Of a stretch of 64,000 nt of DNA, positions 43,833 to 54,245 are shown in pieces. A program made the position numbers and the translations under genes. Source of the stretch: Brachypterus glaber (Eukaryota > Arthropoda > Insecta > Coleoptera > Kateretidae); the NCBI GenBank assembly GCA_958510825.1, contig OY294047.1:50451365-50515364 (forward strand), in the 5' to 3' direction. Each line of letters starts with the position of its first letter. Position 1 is the stretch's first letter. A model generated the notes under the pieces. It did not search any database. It saw nothing but the letters and a program-made list of their open reading frames with translations, and was not told the origin of the DNA.

Positions 43833-45480
43833 TAGAATGACGATGATGCTATACGTGACGTAGGGCTCATGATTTTGAAATTTTACTATACTGCACAATG
43901 TGCAGTATGTGCAGTGTACATCTGTCTTAATTTAAAAATATAAAGCACTGATATTTCATTAATTAATTCACATGAACGACTTAAATTTGTTGTTTCCGTG
44001 TACTCTTAATTATTATTTCGGCAGATGAATTTGTATTTGAATATATTATATTATTATATATAAGGCTTTGGAGCAGGAAGTTTAAACAATGAAGATAAAC
44101 AGTGGTTCTAATTTCAACTCAAAACTATTAATTTTATCTGATTTGTACAAATTTGATTTTACTCATGAATATGAATATATATTAATGAATATGCATATAT
44201 TTAATATATTCAACAATAAATGGATCTGCTTCAAAACTATTTAATGAAATGCGGTTATACCATGGGGATTTAATAAGGGTCATATTCAAAGGGCTTAATG
44301 GTTAAAAAAGGGGATTGGTTGATTTTTACTGGGTAAAAATAATTATTTTTTTGTTCTGCCAAAAATAAATAGGTGTATTTTATGTAAAATACCTATTTTT
44401 GAAATAAAACCTGCTAGTATGTATTACTTGTTTTATAAATTTTGGTTGCAAATAAGATAATAATTAACATTTCTAGTATTTATATTTCTACTTGAAACAA
44501 AAAACTGAATTTTCGTCCCTAGTTATGTAATATACTTACTATAAATATTAATTATTAAAAATAATTCTTTTAGTGGAACAAAATAATTGGATTCAAAAAG
44601 TTCCTACTGAGTTGTATTTAGTAAGTTGAGATTATAAGCTATAACTATTATTAACAGTCGCGGCGTGTTCTTTGTAGGAGACGGATGTTGCCGCTTAGGC
44701 GGATTTACTCCTTCATCAGCCTTGCTATCGTAAATATGCACAGGACTTGATTTATTTTATGTTGTTTCGTAAAAATATTCCTTCAGTTGTAAAATTTTAA
44801 GTGAATCGTGAATATTTATGTTTTTTTTAACCAAATGTGATGTTAAATTTTAACGTGGGACTGTTAAACATGTAAAGATAATTTTTTTATCAATTTTAAA
44901 GATAACCGTTTTATAAGTTGGCGCCTGCGCAAACATCACTACAGAGTGAGACGGTTTTGCGTTAATTGGAATTGGAATTGGAACTATTATTAAGCTCAGT
45001 GATTTAACCCGATTCTGATAGCAGTCTGTTGCCTTAAAAAAGGAATTAAGTGATCACTAGTTTAGGTTTAGGTCCTTTCTCAGTGTCAATGGTTTTATTG
45101 AGATGGATGTCTGTGGGAGTATCTTGGGTAGGCTTTTAAGCAGAAATCTTTTTTTCCTTCTTAAAAAATAGGATTTGTCTGCCTAATTTAACCCAATTAT
45201 GGAATAATGAATCATTAATCAATTAATAAATCAAGTTTCTAATGGATAATGTGTACTATTTCCCGAAGGGCCTTGTTTGGACTTTCAAATTTTTCAGGAA
45301 ACGTAAAAACCGATTTTAAAATGTTGGTGATTTATACTTAGGTACTATAAAAAAAATTTTGTTACCTTAAAGAGCACTTAATTCGTTATTGTATTTAAAT
45401 CATTTCATTCTTAAGTATTTTATTTAAAATTCAACAAAAATCGGTATAGGTACTTGAAATTCTAAAAATGACACATATTA
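43833..45480. other. No gene recognised
   Basis: AT-rich. A less AT-rich patch at 44660-44745 (GGAGACGGATGTTGCCGCTT, CCTTCATCAG) may be a retroelement end but is unassigned. A GGAATT microrepeat lies at 44966-44987. Confidence 0.4.
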
Positions 45481-45481
45481 T

Positions 45482-45573
45482 AGTAAATTTACCTAAACCT
45501 AAGGCCATACATAAGGGGATATGGAATCTAGTACAGATTTTGAAAAAAAAAATAGGTTTAGGTAAATTTACCT
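45482..45573. repeat. 92-bp inverted repeat
   Basis: AGTAAATTTACCTAAACCTA at the left and its reverse complement TAGGTTTAGGTAAATTTACC at the right, around a 50-bp centre. MITE-like. Confidence 0.82.
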
Positions 45574-45588
45574 CTTAGCCGACGATAT

Positions 45589-45905
45589 ACAGGGTGTCTC
45601 AAAACTAACGCCCCTTAATTTTAGGGTGTAAAGCTACATAAAAAATATGAAAAAACTTCCTATAAATATATGTGGAAAACGGTTTGTAATGGAGCTATGA
45701 CCCTTTTAAAAGGACTCCGAAAATTCAGTTTTTCTTTAACAACTCTTGAACCCTTTGCGATATATGAACTGAGTTTTGCATGTTATCTAACCTTAATAAG
45801 GCCCATCATTGTGTGTTATTTATATGTTTCTATTTAGAACCGAGGCGTGCGAAACGGGGAGGGGGGTCTTTTCACTTTTGTACCCCAAACTTTTTTCTCT
45901 GTATC
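45589..45905 (+). mobile_element. Mariner-type MITE, one end recognised
   Basis: Begins TACAGGGTGTCTCAAAACTA after TA; the interior (ACTTCCTATAAATATATG, GGAGCTATGACCCTTTTAAA) resembles the organisation of the 54246 family. No matching right end found. Confidence 0.55.
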
Positions 45906-47604
45906 TTTTCCACTGAAGTCTTATATTAAGAATCATCCCATTATCATAATATTTTAAATTGTAAGTTAAATTTATGCAAGTTTAACAGACAGTTGGTATG
46001 CATTTGAAGATAATAGAGTTTAATGTGTCTCGTCTGTACCGCCGTGCTTTATTAATAAATCACTATTTTAATTAAGCTCTGCGTTATTACATACATTATA
46101 AATATTCAGGTTCGTCGGTTCTGTGATCAGTCTTGATAGGATAATGTTAATTTAAAATCTTTTGGGAGAAAGCATTTTAAAGTTCTTAAATTGATTCTTA
46201 GTATTATTGGTTCTGGTCAATAAATATACTCTTTGAGACATAGGGTTAGTTTACCTTAATAAACCTTGTTGCGGCTAGATATAATCTTTTACCTAGAAAC
46301 TATAACTCTAAAATATTTACAGGTTGTTTAGTAAATATTTAATTCTTTAATCTTTCTTAACAGCAGGGGTGAAAATTAAGTGAAACTAACATTTAAAAAC
46401 ATAATAGGATTTATTTTACCGGCGTCACAATTCTTACAATATCAACGGTTCTAACACTTAGATTTTACAATGTAAAAATAAGACTTTCTTTTTAACAAAA
46501 GACAAGGGTTTATCTTAGCAGGTATCATTTTTAACACCATTACTTATTCGTTAAGTACATTATTTCCAAAACAATTTAAGCTAGGGTACTTACGAATAAA
46601 ACTTCTTGGAATTTCAGCCTGCATTTTGTTTTGACCGTCACTACTTTCAATTTAAATTATTTCTTTATTTTCTTTTAACCCGTGTTATTTTCATAACACA
46701 ATATTTCGGATTTCAATCTAATCTCTATCTGACTCTTACTCTATATGAATCTATCTGATTATCAAAATAAAATGCAGCTGTATTTATAGGAAGTTTGTAA
46801 TGCAGCCATTAATAAAAAAACTATAAATCTTAAAATCTAACAATTAATTAAAAACTATAAATGTCAAAAAAACATAAATATTATCTGGACTTTAAGGCGC
46901 CTATTTTTATTTCTAGCAATAACTAATGTAAAATATCACACAAGTTACGACTTAGTATTTTAATACCTATTGTCTGAAATAAACATGGTACCAAAACTGA
47001 ATCATTAATGTCATCATATAGACAATTTATGATTCAATCAAGTACTATTCCCTTTTTACAAAAACACATAAAATTAACGATGTCACATAAATTAACATCC
47101 CTATGTTATCTTTTAGACAGCAGACAATTTTTACAATGTCAGCCATCATGGCTAACAAAACCACCTGCTTTCAAACACCAATCACAAAAGTACCAACCAG
47201 CTCGTAAATTTAACTTCATAGCTATTGGCCAAATATAATTTGTGCTTAAAAACTAGGCGACACCAAGATACACCTTAGCCAATAAGAATAAGCCCTTTTA
47301 ATACTTGTAAAATAAAATCTATTCTTTAAAATTATGTTACTCTTTTGAAAAACAATATTTTCGGCATTTAGGATTTTTTAGTTATTACTTTTTTTTTAAC
47401 AAATGAATTTAATTCCACTCATTACACGTCTACTCTCTAAAGTTCTCTTGCGTTGTTTCATCTGAATAAAGTAAATTATTGCTTCAAATAGATTACATTA
47501 ATGTAGACAAGTGTTCATTTTAACTTGGTGCGAGGTTAAATTTATACGTTCGCTTGATCCAAGTTTATGGTTTTAAACATTGATTAAGAATATACATTGT
47601 ATAT
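45906..47604. other. No gene; one Cys-rich decayed reading frame
   Basis: At 46923-47219 (minus) a frame with three internal stops reads WYFCDWCLKAGGFVSHDG, HCKNCLLSKR and FMCFCKKG. The paired cysteines suggest a dead zinc-binding protein, but I cannot name it. The rest is AT-rich. Confidence 0.35.
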
Positions 47605-48204
47605 ATCCACCCTGTTGCAGAACTCGCGTACAGAAATTTGAGGGTATATTAAAACAAAACAAAACAATCTGGAAAATATGAAAAAAATGTCAAAAAAAAT
47701 CCATCTTCGTTCAATTTAAAAATAAGAACCCTTTAAGTGGACCAATACTGTTCCTGATGTTAAATTACCTTTAAAAGTTGAATTTATAGCTATGGAAGCA
47801 AATTTAATTATTGCATGTACATATTCTGTAGGTTGACATGGTGATTAATGTGGCATAAATATTTATTAATCTCAAAAAACCGCCGGATGGAGTGACCCTA
47901 TAAAAATAGAATATTTTACAGCCTCTGTCGGTTTTGTCAATATATAATAACCTAAAAAGATTCTAAAGTTGAAAGTCTCAAACAATGCACGCGTCAACAA
48001 TTAAAATGCAACCATAGTTACTAATAAGTAGGGAAAAACTAATTTGTAGGTAATTTAACATCAGCAACAGGATTGGTCAGATTAAATAGCTTCCTTTTTA
48101 ATTAGTATTGAAGATGGATTTTTTTTGAATTTTTTTTCATATTTTCCAGAGGGTTTTTAATATACCCTCAAATTTCTGTAGGCGAGTTCGGGAACAGGCT
48201 GTAT
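47605..48204. mobile_element. 600-bp foldback element, 54246-family ends
   Basis: Left CCCTGTTGCAGAACTCGCGT and ACAGAAATTTGAGGGTATAT mirror right ATATACCCTCAAATTTCTGT and GGCGAGTTCGGGAACAGGCT. Inner arms (AAAAAATCCATCTTC / GAAGATGGATTTTTT) also match. The end sequence is shared with the right end of 54246-54973. Confidence 0.88.
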
Positions 48205-48505
48205 ATAACATAGACATTGTCTATATGGAGAAGGAGTTAGAGGCTATGAAAATTTCTTAATCAGGATGAAGCTATGTCCTATATAAATTCTGTGAATAAC
48301 TTAACACTCTGTGGTGTAAAATACCTTTAGAAAAGGTCTCTAAATAAGTATAGGTTAATACAAAAAAAAATAAAAATTCAAAAATCTGTGATATGAAAAA
48401 TTTATTACAAAATCTATGCTTGTGCTAGGGGCTTTTTCATTATTTTTTTATATAAGCAATGTCACTGCTTCAATTAAAAAAAAACAGCAAAGGTATTTTT
48501 GACCA

Positions 48506-48840
48506 TACAGGGTGTTCAGTAACTGGCATACCAAAATTTAAGGGATTTTTTTATGTATACTAGCATTAATAAGGGCAATTAGTTTGTTAATTTTTTTTTA
48601 ATGTATCCAGTGGCAAGCCTAAACAGAAAAAATATGTAAGGCTTAACACATTTTTGCCCTAAACTTTTTTTGTGTATTTTTTTGACTTATTGTAAAAATT
48701 AGACATTAGAATAGATTCCTTGAGTAAAAATACATAAAAACTTTTACACAGCGTAACACCGTAGGAGCAACCGTCTTAAAAAAAATGCAATTAAGAGGAA
48801 GTAACATTTTTTGCTACCAAAAATGTTACTTTTTAAACTG
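48506..48840 (+). mobile_element. Truncated copy of the 54246-54973 family
   Basis: Starts TACAGGGTGTTCAGTAACTG and shares GCATGTATACTAGTATTAAT-like and AAGAGGAAGTAACATTTT blocks with 54246-54973. It stops at TGTTACTTTTTAAACTG and lacks the right arm and part of the left. Confidence 0.8.
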
Positions 48841-49160
48841 TTTTTTGTGTCTTTATGCTCGCGCGGGCCATAAAATGCACTTTATGCCCGCACGGGCAAA
48901 AAGTACGCTATTATGTAGTTGGTAACTAAGCAATAAAAACACAATAATGAACTACGGTGACATAATAGTTATTTATGTACCAAGGGTCGTAAGTAGATGT
49001 TTATGCACTGAGGACGACGAGCTTACGAACCCGAGGGCCTGGCCTGAGGGTTTGTCAGTCGCCCGGGGGCATAAACATCTATTAATACCCGCGGTGCATA
49101 CAAACTTTTATGTCATACTAGTTCGTTTTTGCATCCACAATATAAATATTTAAAAAAATC
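48841..49160 (+). mobile_element. Family E palindrome repeat, copy 1
   Basis: Starts with a GC-rich hairpin (TATGCTCGCGCGGGCCATAA ... TTATGCCCGCACGGGCA). It then has TAGTTGGTAACTAAGCAA and a second long imperfect palindrome (ATGTACCAAGGGTCGTAAGT, AGATGTTTATGCACTGAGG / CCCGGGGGCATAAACATCT, ATACCCGCGGTGCAT). The same two-hairpin plan as families A-C. Confidence 0.8.
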
Positions 49161-49566
49161 CGAAAATTCAATTTGATTTTAACACCCTCGTTGCTAGGGA
49201 AATGCTATATTAATAAGTTAATCAACTTTCAAACATTGACATCAAAATTACAAGAGTAACATTTTTTATATAAAATGGAAGAATGGAGAAGGAAAATATG
49301 TAATTTACCTAGGAGAAAGTGAAGAAAAGCAATTAAAGATGCTCTGCAAATGAAGGCAAGCTTGTCCAAATGGAGATTTATACAAATATGTTTTGAAAAA
49401 ATTTTGGAAAATGAAAATGTCAAATTGTCAGTATCAAAGGTCAAAATCAAAATTTTCTGCAAAGAAGGAAGTAGATGCTCTCAGCCTTCCATTTAACAAC
49501 ACAATATTCTCATCGGTTCTACCGCTTAATTTTGTTAAAATAAATAATAATAAATAATAATAAAAA
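49161..49566. other. No gene recognised
   Basis: Broken short frames (for example from 49275) without a family signature; an AATAATAAAT microsatellite lies near 49540-49562. Confidence 0.35.
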
Positions 49567-49727
49567 ATTTTTTTGTGTTTTTATACCCGTGCGGTCCATA
49601 AAATGCACTTATGCACGCACGGGCATAAAGTACACTATTATTTAGTTGGTAACTAAGCAATTACACTATTATTTAGTTGGTAACTAAGCAATTAAAACAC
49701 AATAATGAACTACGATGACATAAAAAT
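49567..49727 (+). mobile_element. Family E repeat, truncated copy 2, next to a splice donor
   Basis: Matches 48841-48966 (CCGTGCGGTCCATAAAATGC, GCACGCACGGGCATAAAGTA, ACAATAATGAACTACGATGA) with an internal tandem duplication of about 35 bp (ACTATTATTTAGTTGGTAAC). It ends within a few bases of the 5' splice site of the nAChR exon. Confidence 0.78.
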
Positions 49728-49733
49728 ACTTAC

Positions 49734-49873
49734 GACATCGATAAGTTGCGAAAGTTTGAGTTTAATTTTAACAGTGAGGGCATCTGTAACGTTGATGACA
49801 GGTCGGACCAATTTATTATAGTTTGACAGCAGATCATCATAAAGTCGTTTGGCGTCTGGATTACCGGAACATC
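49734..49873 (-). CDS. nAChR alpha subunit, one N-terminal exon (140 bp)
   Basis: Part of a ligand-gated cation channel subunit of the insect nervous system. On the minus strand an acceptor TTTTTCTTTTTATAG leads into GA-TGT-TCC and 46 codons with no stop, then GTC|GTAAGT, a perfect donor. Entry is in phase 1, exit in phase 0. The peptide includes [29 protein letters not shown] and [10 protein letters not shown], the start of the mature extracellular domain of insect alpha subunits (alpha1-4/8 type), with an Asn-Val-Thr glycosylation site. Exon size and boundaries fit the conserved exon 2 of this family. The next exon should begin with an NLKNQ-like sequence at lower coordinates and the signal-peptide exon lie at higher coordinates; I could not find either, so introns probably extend beyond repeats or the window. 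Subunit identity unresolved. Confidence 0.93.
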
Positions 49874-50384
49874 CTATAAAAAGAAAAATATCATGTAATA
49901 TTTATCACTTATTTGTGATGTTTTTGTGATGTCGCAAAAAAACTTGTCAATCATAATAATGTAGGTTGAATAAACTAGTGTAAAAAGATAACATAGGTAC
50001 CTACACTGTAAAAAGTTTATATTTTTAAATAATATATTATGATTTCTGTCTTAGCACAAATGCAGTATACTGCCAGATATCATAACATATGATATTATTT
50101 AAAAATATATACCTACATATATTTCTTATTTTTTCTTTTTAAATAATAATATATTATTGTTATAATTATGTATATTTAATTATAATTATTATATTTACTT
50201 CAATGTTAAATAAATAAGTAAAAATCTGGACAGTTTTTGGGCTGGGTCCCATATAAAACCTGGACCGCACAAAAAACTAATTGTTGATCGGATCTGTTGT
50301 ATTGTTACATATAGGATCAAAAATTAATAAAAAGTGATATGTTTACTTTAAAATAAAACCGGAATCGAATAATAGTAATTATAC
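49874..50384. other. Intron-like AT-rich DNA
   Basis: Probable upstream intron of the nAChR gene. A rough inverted repeat around 50010-50115 (TATATTTTTAAATAATATAT / ATATGATATTATTTAAAAAT) is seen; nothing else. Confidence 0.45.
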
Positions 50385-50485
50385 GAAAGTAGAGAAGACA
50401 TTTTTTATAGCCTAACGTATTAATTCCCGAGATGCGTAGCATCGAGGGATTTAAGAGTGCGAGGCCATAATAGTCTTCTCTACCG
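50385..50485. repeat. 101-bp palindrome
   Basis: GAAAGTAGAGAAGACATTTT, TTATAGCC and CCCGAGATG are mirrored by CATCGAGGG, GGCCATAATAGTCTTCTCTA. GC-richer centre, same plan as the other palindromes. Confidence 0.82.
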
Positions 50486-50519
50486 TGGTTGATATATTAT
50501 TTTTTTCAACAGTTGTTGA

Positions 50520-50708
50520 TAGTAAATTAAAAATCGCACATTGAATATTTTCAAAACAGATTCGAATATTGGATGTGCAAATATACTGCGTAGTTTATTT
50601 TATAAAACATAACTATATTCTATACACAAACATATACTATTCAAACCTGTTGTAAAAATATTCACTGTGCGATTTTTAATTTACTATCTTACTTGATGAA
50701 ACGGACCA
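50520..50708. mobile_element. Family D palindromic MITE, copy 3
   Basis: AGTAAATTAAAAATCGCACA to GTGCGATTTTTAATTTACTA and ATGAAACGGACCA. The left end has lost the TGGTCTG terminus. Confidence 0.87.
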
Positions 50709-50800
50709 TAGTAGTAAAAAAAAATATTTTACGGTGGCGCGTCATGGAAAACCTTTCATTCTCATACACTAAAAGCTTAATTTGCAAACTAATTTCAATA

Positions 50801-50902
50801 CAGGGTATTTTCTTAACCTGAAACTTTCAAATATCTTTTTTCTTTCTAAAATTCATAGTATTCAAGATATTTGAAAGTTTCAGGTTAAAAAAAATCACTC
50901 TG
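50801..50902. mobile_element. 102-bp palindromic MITE, TA duplication
   Basis: CAGGGTATTTTCTTAACCTG, AAACTTTCAAATATCTT is mirrored by AAGATATTTGAAAGTTTCAG, GTTAAAAAAAATCACTCTG, flanked by TA. Shares its arm with 29567-29600. Confidence 0.9.
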
Positions 50903-51224
50903 TATATTACTTTAGTGCGGAGACTTCTTTTGTTTTACTTTCGGTACATGATTATAAAACTGACTCCTTTCTCTAAAAAAATGATTAAGTAAAAAATACT
51001 TTTCAAATAATTCTCGATGAAATTATTAAGTACCTACCCAGATATAAAAAGTTAGCTACCAAAAAAATTAAGAAATTTTTAATATTCTTCTTGAAGTAGA
51101 ATCAATTTTTCACGCTGTCGACCTTCCTTATGAATAGCGTCAAATTTTATTTGAATAGTCGTTAATAATAGTCAAATAGAAAATTCGTAGAAAAACTTTG
51201 AGGCCAATATTGTAGTGACTTTTG
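50903..51224. other. Nothing identified
   Basis: No feature supported. Confidence 0.35.
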
Positions 51225-52249
51225 CACAGAAAAAAAGGATATCTTGAATCAAAGCAAAACGATCTTGAACCAAGGCCGCTTTCGATATGTTCAACGCCAT
51301 GACTGTCTTGGATCAAGTCCGCCGTGATTTTGGCATTTGAGGTCCTAGATTTAAGGACATTTCCTTAAATCAAAGCCACTTAAACCATTTATTTAAGATC
51401 ATATTATCTTAAACCAAGTATGTAATTATCTTGATTTAAGATCATATTACCTTTATCCAAGATCATATTATCTTACACCTTGGTATTGGTTTAAGATAAT
51501 ATAATCTTGAATTAAGAGAATTATAATCTTGATTTAAGATTATGGTTCTCTTGATTCAAGATCATATTGACCCCACAGACAGGTTCCAGGGTTAATAAAA
51601 TGGTAAATATTTTGAAAAAAGTTCCCACACATGTATAATATTATTTCGCACGCCTGAAATATGATACTTTCTTACTGTGTTCATCGTGTGAAATTTGATT
51701 TCATAGGTCATTGCAAAATGGCGCATATAGGTATAAATTATTTAAAGCTACTTACCCCTGAATTTTTTAGGTAAATTTGAAAATCCCCATCGTTAAAGGG
51801 TAACAGATACAAATTCGTACATTTTAAAGCAGATAAAAACAATGATACACCTTTAAAGACAACTGACGGCAAAAAAAAAAAACTAACTTCTCTCCCGCGT
51901 ATCTTGAACTACTGCGCAAATTGTCTGCCAGCCAACAATAACAACGGGCGAGTCTACTGTATATCTACGTGGGGTGAGGCCGACAAACTCTTTACCGTAA
52001 GACAACAGGGGCTTTTAGTCAAGATAATAACTCTTGATTCTCTAATACTATTTTAAATGTCATCCATTTAAGGAAAAAATCCTTGACACAAGGATTTTTC
52101 TACCAAGAGAACAATTAAAGGAAACCAAAGTCACAGATAATCTTAAACCGAGGATACATGATCTTAAAAGAAGTTTATTACCTCGATTTAAGATATTATA
52201 AATCCAATATAATTTATTATCTTCTGCCAAGATAACCCTTTTTTCTGTG
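51225..52249. mobile_element. 1-kb TIR element with subterminal CTTGATTCAAG-type palindrome arrays
   Basis: Ends CACAGAAAAAAAGGATATCT and its complement (AAGATAACCCTTTTTTCTGTG). Inside each end are many copies of a short palindrome, ATCTTGATTTAAGAT, CTTGAATCAAAG, CTTGATTCAAGA (at least 20 in 51240-51570 and 52015-52245). The middle (51575-52010) is unrelated and non-coding. Dense subterminal palindromes are plausible transposase sites; superfamily unknown. Confidence 0.82.
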
Positions 52250-52359
52250 TGATATTCAGATATTGGTTATCTTAACAATACCAACTTAAAAAAAATTGGC
52301 AATTTGCCTTATACGAATTTTTCACCATTTTACTTCGACATAAATGTTGCAGAAGTATA

Positions 52360-52902
52360 TAGTCCGGGAGCCCACGCCCAGCAGATTTTTTTTATTACCT
52401 CACCATTGAGACTTTGTATATGTGTTCTTTATGTCTAGTCGAACAACTTCTTACATAAGAAAATTCTCAGTAACGGGGCGTTTTTTTTTGGCACCAACCC
52501 TTAACTTTAGGGCGTCCTACAACGGTAATGCCCGAATTTTTTTGTCGGACAAGGTTACCACTTGATTTTTTTTAAGCAATCCTGAAAAATCAGCTAAATG
52601 TTATGACATCATAACTTTACCATGTTAGGTTAGTTATGACGTTATAAGATTGACACCTCACAGCCGTTTTTTCAGCATCGCTTAATAAAAACATTTAAAA
52701 TCAAGCGGTAACCTTGTCCGACAAAAATTTTCGGGCAATACCGTTGTTGCCTTAAAGTTAAGAGTTGGTCCCAAAAAAAAACGCCCCGTTACTGAGAATT
52801 TTCTTATGTAAGAAGTTGTTCGACTGGACCTAAAGAACACATATACAAAGTCTCAACGGTGAGGTAATAAAAAAAATCTGCTGGATGTGGGCTCCTGAAC
52901 TA
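52360..52902. mobile_element. 543-bp foldback element
   Basis: Arms of about 235 bp: GGAGCCCACGCCCAGCAGAT / ATCTGCTGGATGTGGGCTCC, GAACAACTTCTTACATAAGA / TCTTATGTAAGAAGTTGTTC, AGTAACGGGGCG / CGCCCCGTTACT, TTGTCGGACAAGGTTACC / GGTAACCTTGTCCGACAA. The tip is about 70 bp. It ends beside a LINE fragment. Confidence 0.93.
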
Positions 52903-52905
52903 ATA

Positions 52906-53625
52906 AATATTCATGCTAAATACTCCAAATATGGAGCGAATTCTTATTGCACAAAAAAGAATTGTTAGATTAATTTTTGACCTGAAACCTAGGGAAACCT
53001 GTAAGAATACTTTTATTTCTAAAAATATATTGACAGTTCCCTGTATTTACATATTAAAAACAGCATTATATACCAAAAAAAACCTTAACACTTATACAGA
53101 TGTTAACAAATGTCAATATAGGACAAGAAATGAAGGTGTTCTTAAGATTGAAAAGCATAAAACTGCTTTTTACGAAAGGTCAATAAGTTTTATGGGCGCA
53201 AAGATTTTAAATAAACTGCCGGAATTAATAAAAAACACAAATAATATGAATACATTCAAAAAGGATTTGAGAAATATGCTCGAAAGAAAGGCATATTATA
53301 CATTAGAAGAATTCTTTAAAGATAAGCCCTAAGCCATTTAATTTGAATATGAATGTTTTTAAAATGTACTTAAATGTTTTTATATGTATTTAAATATTTT
53401 TAAATGTATTTACTAAATGTTTTTGAATGTATCTATCGATTTGTTCAAATTTTAACTTCTTGTTAAATTAATTTAAATTGTAATTTTTTTTGTTAAATTA
53501 TTTTTTATCTTTTTGTTCTTAGTTATTTTGTAAGATTGACGTATGTAATATACATTTATTTGTATCAGACTACAATAAATAAATTCTATTCTATTCTATT
53601 CTATTCTATTCTATTCTATTCTATT
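52906..53625 (+). pseudogene. LINE ORF2 C-terminal fragment with (TTCTA)n tail
   Basis: A 139-codon frame (52913-53332) carries MERILIAQKRIVRLIFDLKP, CKNTFISKNILTVPCIYI, YRTRN, MGAKILNKLPELIK and FKKDLRNMLERK. This is the region after the RT domain, as at 14220. The 3' UTR ends ATCAGACTACAATAAATAAA followed by (TTCTA)8 to 53625. The 5' part is missing; the foldback at 52360-52902 abuts it. Confidence 0.88.
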
Positions 53626-53900
53626 AAATAACTTATTTAAAATAAGTCTTAAAATTTGTTGTTTTTCATTTTTTCGGCGTTTTGAACCTAGCTCCCTGAT
53701 TCTGAAACTGTAATAACAATAAGTTCGTCAGTCTGTCTATCTGTTTGTCTGTATATACTTAGTACATACAGTATGTAGAAAGTTTCTACTAGAAAACTTT
53801 TTTTTGCGTATTGTTTGTCAAGTCTTTAGAAGGGTTAACGAAAATAAAAGAAGTCAAAATAGGGTAATACGGATGATTTTTTAACTTTTGAACACATTAA
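53626..53900. other. Nothing identified
   Basis: No feature supported. Confidence 0.35.
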
Positions 53901-54035
53901 GGGCCACTTGCACCAATGATGGTTTAACTTTAAACTTGGATTAAATTGACGGCCGACCAATCAGAACACAGCATTTTTAACTTAAACTCGGTTTGGCTGA
54001 GTTAATCCCGTACCAAAAGTTGGTGCAAGTGGCCC
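53901..54035. mobile_element. 135-bp PIF/Harbinger-type MITE
   Basis: Ends GGGCCACTTGCACCAATGAT and its complement TTGGTGCAAGTGGCCC, flanked by TAA on both sides (53898-53900, 54036-54038). A GGGC terminus with a 3-bp TWA duplication fits PIF/Harbinger. Interior TTTAACTTTAAACTTGGATT mirrors TTAACTTAAACTCGG. Confidence 0.85.
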
Positions 54036-54245
54036 TAAAGGCGTTAAAGATTGATATATAAAAGTTAAGCTTACTAATATCAAATTTGCAAAAAGACAAA
54101 TTTAAATTCATAAAAACTAAAAAGTAGTTAAAAAATGTTCGCCTTCAACTATCTATCTATTTATTATTCATCTATGTTAAAAAGTTTAAAGTATAAAGAA
54201 ATAAAAAATTGTCCTTGAAAAAAGGTCGTCTAGATTAAACATATA
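54036..54245. other. Nothing identified
   Basis: No feature supported. Confidence 0.3.

Noticed and set aside
44664..44745. Second hammerhead-like motif (CTGATGAAGGAG on the minus strand)
   Set aside because: The long loop and the absence of a proper GAAA box after the closing strand make it unconvincing.
47008..47238. 76-codon plus-strand frame as a small gene
   Set aside because: No signature, no conserved context, and the opposite strand reads more protein-like though broken.
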